A DNA stretch of 13,851 nucleotides from an uncultured Bacteroidales bacterium (GTDB lineage: Bacteria > Bacteroidota > Bacteroidia > Bacteroidales > Paludibacteraceae). Of this stretch, positions 11,986 to 13,851 are shown piece by piece (within the stretch, counting starts at the first letter, position 1; each line of letters starts with the position of its first letter). The stretch covers positions 1 to 13,851 of the forward strand of contig CAMOMF010000228.1 in the NCBI GenBank assembly GCA_946619625.1, written 5' to 3'. A model generated the notes under the pieces. The model ran no database searches, had not been told where the DNA came from, and saw only the letters and a list, made by a program, of their open reading frames with translations. Made by a program: the position numbers and the translations under genes.

Positions 11986-13851
11986 TTATTTGAACCTGCT
12001 AATTAGGTTGTATGCCTGATAAATGCCCAATTCGCCTGCACGGGACAAGTCTTCCAGTCCTGCCAGGTAACTGTTGGATGCCGCATCGGTACCACCCACT
12101 TTGGCGGGCGAGTTGTAGATACGCGTCAGACCACGGTTGAAATACGCTTCTCCAAAATCGCGCTCTATACGGATGGCATCGGTGTAGGCAATAATGGCCT
12201 CGGCAAAGCGCTGCTGCGAACAGAGCACGTTGCCTTTGTTATAGTAGGCGAAAGCAAAATCCTTACGCAGGAAAATGACATCGTCGTAATCCTTCAGAAT
12301 AAGGTCAAAATCATGCTGAATCTGTTCCGCCGGTCCGGATTCGCCATTCTGCAGCAACACCTCCAAATATTTATATCGCCAGTTGGCGCGGCAGAACAAA
12401 GCAATGGCAAATCGCGGTCGCAATGTCAGAGCCTTGTTGAGGTCCTCAATGGCAGAGGTGTAGTCCTGCACGATAGCGAACTCCATTGCCCGTGCGAAGT
12501 AGGTGTCGGCGTCCTGCGAGTCGGGCGTGCCCTTTTGTTCGAGGTTGTCAATCTGGCGGGACAGAAGGTCAATCTGGTCGAAATGTCGACTGACCATGTC
12601 GGCGCTCAGCGGCAGTTCGCGCATGGTGGCATGTAGTGGCGCGGGTAAGTGTCCGTTGCGGTTGTAGTCGTCCACAAGAGGGTGGGTGAACGAGGAGGCA
12701 TGGTGGACGAAAGCGTTAGGCTGAGGTCCAACGGAGGCATTGGTCTGCGGCGCATAATAACTGAGCGTCACGTTGGGTTCGCCCGTGATGTCGGCATATC
12801 GGTGCTGGACGGCTCCTCGTGCCTCGTTGCGGTAAGAATCGTCGCCGCTGTCGGCATCTGTCCTGTTCTGTGCCGCGCGGTTGGAGAACTCCTTGCGAGG
12901 GTCTTTCTTGCGCGGTTGGTTCTCTGCCAGTTGCGCATCGGTATCAAGTTGTTTTTGGCGCTGGATTTTATCCTTGTCTTTTTCCAATAGGTCGGCTTTC
13001 TGCTGATAACGGAATGCCGCCTTCCTTTCACCCAATTCCGTCTTGGCTCGGGCTGCGAGGTAGTACGATGGCAGGAAGTAGGGGTAATTCGCAATCAGTG
13101 TGTCAAAATCTGCGACAGCCTCTTTCCACTGCTTGAGTTGCAGGTTGACGGTTCCCCGTTGGTAGTGGACCTCCAGTTCGTCGGGGTTCAAGCTGAGCGC
13201 TTGATTGTAGTCGTCCAGCGCCCGGTTGAAGTCGCCCAGCTCCTGACGAATAAGTCCGCGGTTGTAGTAGCAACGAGCGTCTTGGGGGTTCAGTTCAATT
13301 GCCTTGTCATAATCCGCCAGTGCTGCCCGGAAATTGTGTCGTTTGTAGTGTAGCACTCCCCTGTTGATATAGTCGCCTGCCCACTTGGAGCCGAGGTTAA
13401 TCGCCTGCGTGAGGTCGTACAGTGCATCATCGTCATTCCCCAGCAGACTGTTGACCAGTCCCTTGGCACTCCAGTTGGCAGGGTTGGTTCCCTCCAGCCG
13501 AACGGCATCGGAGAAAGCGGTCAATGCCCCGAGGGTGTCCTGACTGCTCATCAGCACCACACCTTTCTCGAAATGGAACGAGGGCGAGTTGGGCTCTTTG
13601 CGCAACAAGTAGTCTATATCCTGCAAAGCGCCTGTATAGTCTTTCTTTTGCGCGCGTACATCTGCCCGCAGTAGTAAATAGGTCTTGTTCTCAGGTGCAA
13701 AAACCAGTGCCTCGGTGAAATCTTTTTCCGACAGGTCGAACCGCTCTGTTTGCCTGTAAATAAAACCACGGGTGTAGTACGCTCCGGGCGAGAAGGGGTT
13801 GTTGTGAATAGCATCGTTGCAGTCGCGCTCTGCACTGGCGTAGTCGCCCAA
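11986..13851 (-). CDS. Large tetratricopeptide-repeat protein (partial, N-terminus outside window)
   Basis: The frame is open from the right edge to TAA at 11986, 621 residues. The first codon inside the window is TTG within a repeat (the sequence begins LGDYASAERD), so the true start lies outside. About nine TPR units of 34 residues fill residues 1-290, with signatures such as YYNRGLIRQELGDFNRALDDYNQAL. A polar, probably disordered linker follows (about 291-440, rich in Asp, Arg, Gln, Asn and Pro). About three more TPRs fill 448-580, and the tail is EDLSRAGELGIYQAYNLISRF. TPRs are protein-binding scaffolds. No enzymatic motif is seen, and any signal peptide is off the window. Proteins of this shape are common in Bacteroidales, with no assigned function known to me. 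It lies directly upstream of the exported TraB-like gene, in the same reading frame, suggesting an operon. Confidence 0.9.
   Translation of the reverse strand: MGDYASAERDCNDAIHNNPFSPGAYYTRGFIYRQTERFDLSEKDFTEALVFAPENKTYLLLRADVRAQKKDYTGALQDIDYLLRKEPNSPSFHFEKGVVLMSSQDTLGALTAFSDAVRLEGTNPANWSAKGLVNSLLGNDDDALYDLTQAINLGSKWAGDYINRGVLHYKRHNFRAALADYDKAIELNPQDARCYYNRGLIRQELGDFNRALDDYNQALSLNPDELEVHYQRGTVNLQLKQWKEAVADFDTLIANYPYFLPSYYLAARAKTELGERKAAFRYQQKADLLEKDKDKIQRQKQLDTDAQLAENQPRKKDPRKEFSNRAAQNRTDADSGDDSYRNEARGAVQHRYADITGEPNVTLSYYAPQTNASVGPQPNAFVHHASSFTHPLVDDYNRNGHLPAPLHATMRELPLSADMVSRHFDQIDLLSRQIDNLEQKGTPDSQDADTYFARAMEFAIVQDYTSAIEDLNKALTLRPRFAIALFCRANWRYKYLEVLLQNGESGPAEQIQHDFDLILKDYDDVIFLRKDFAFAYYNKGNVLCSQQRFAEAIIAYTDAIRIERDFGEAYFNRGLTRIYNSPAKVGGTDAASNSYLAGLEDLSRAGELGIYQAYNLISRFK

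Overview
The window looks like a chromosomal segment of a Bacteroidota bacterium, most likely of the order Bacteroidales. The evidence is three promoters of the Bacteroidetes type (a TTTG box, a 20-nt spacer, then TAnnTTTG or a near match), weak or absent Shine-Dalgarno sequences, an RF2 with the 'NAQGKRMTSFASVF' signature, an exported C1B peptidase, a DnaE with an intact PHP domain and a helical insertion, and a TPR protein of a recognisable Bacteroidales type. Composition looks like about half G+C. I see no tRNA, rRNA, IS element, integrase or CRISPR array, and every gap between genes is shorter than 300 bases.

Layout. Positions 1-695 (minus strand) hold the N-terminal part of an exported PLP-dependent, histidine-decarboxylase-like protein. 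It is preceded by a short ORF that looks like a carboxymuconolactone-decarboxylase (CMD) domain cut off at its C-terminus. A compact divergent promoter region (about 704-840) separates these from a rightward block: prfB (RF2), an exported bleomycin-hydrolase-type cysteine peptidase, a UbiA-family prenyltransferase, a radical SAM enzyme and dnaE (860-9514). The last three are tightly packed (a 4-nt overlap, then a 2-nt gap) and probably form one transcription unit.

The right part is on the minus strand. folC converges on dnaE and ends inside an 11-bp tandem repeat. Upstream of folC, with its own promoter, comes a TraB/GumN-family exported protein that has lost the family's histidine motifs. 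Upstream of that is a large TPR protein that runs off the right edge of the window. The TPR and TraB-like genes are 15-60 nt apart, depending on the start chosen, and probably form an operon.

How the genes relate. Most are housekeeping (translation termination, replication, folate polyglutamylation). The less ordinary parts are the signal peptide on a PLP decarboxylase, the damaged CMD gene in front of it, the translationally coupled UbiA/radical-SAM pair of unknown product, the DnaE PHP insertion, the folC repeats, and the TraB-like protein without its histidines. I found no clear new defence or mobile system. The best candidates for something undescribed are the UbiA/radical-SAM pair and the exported decarboxylase.
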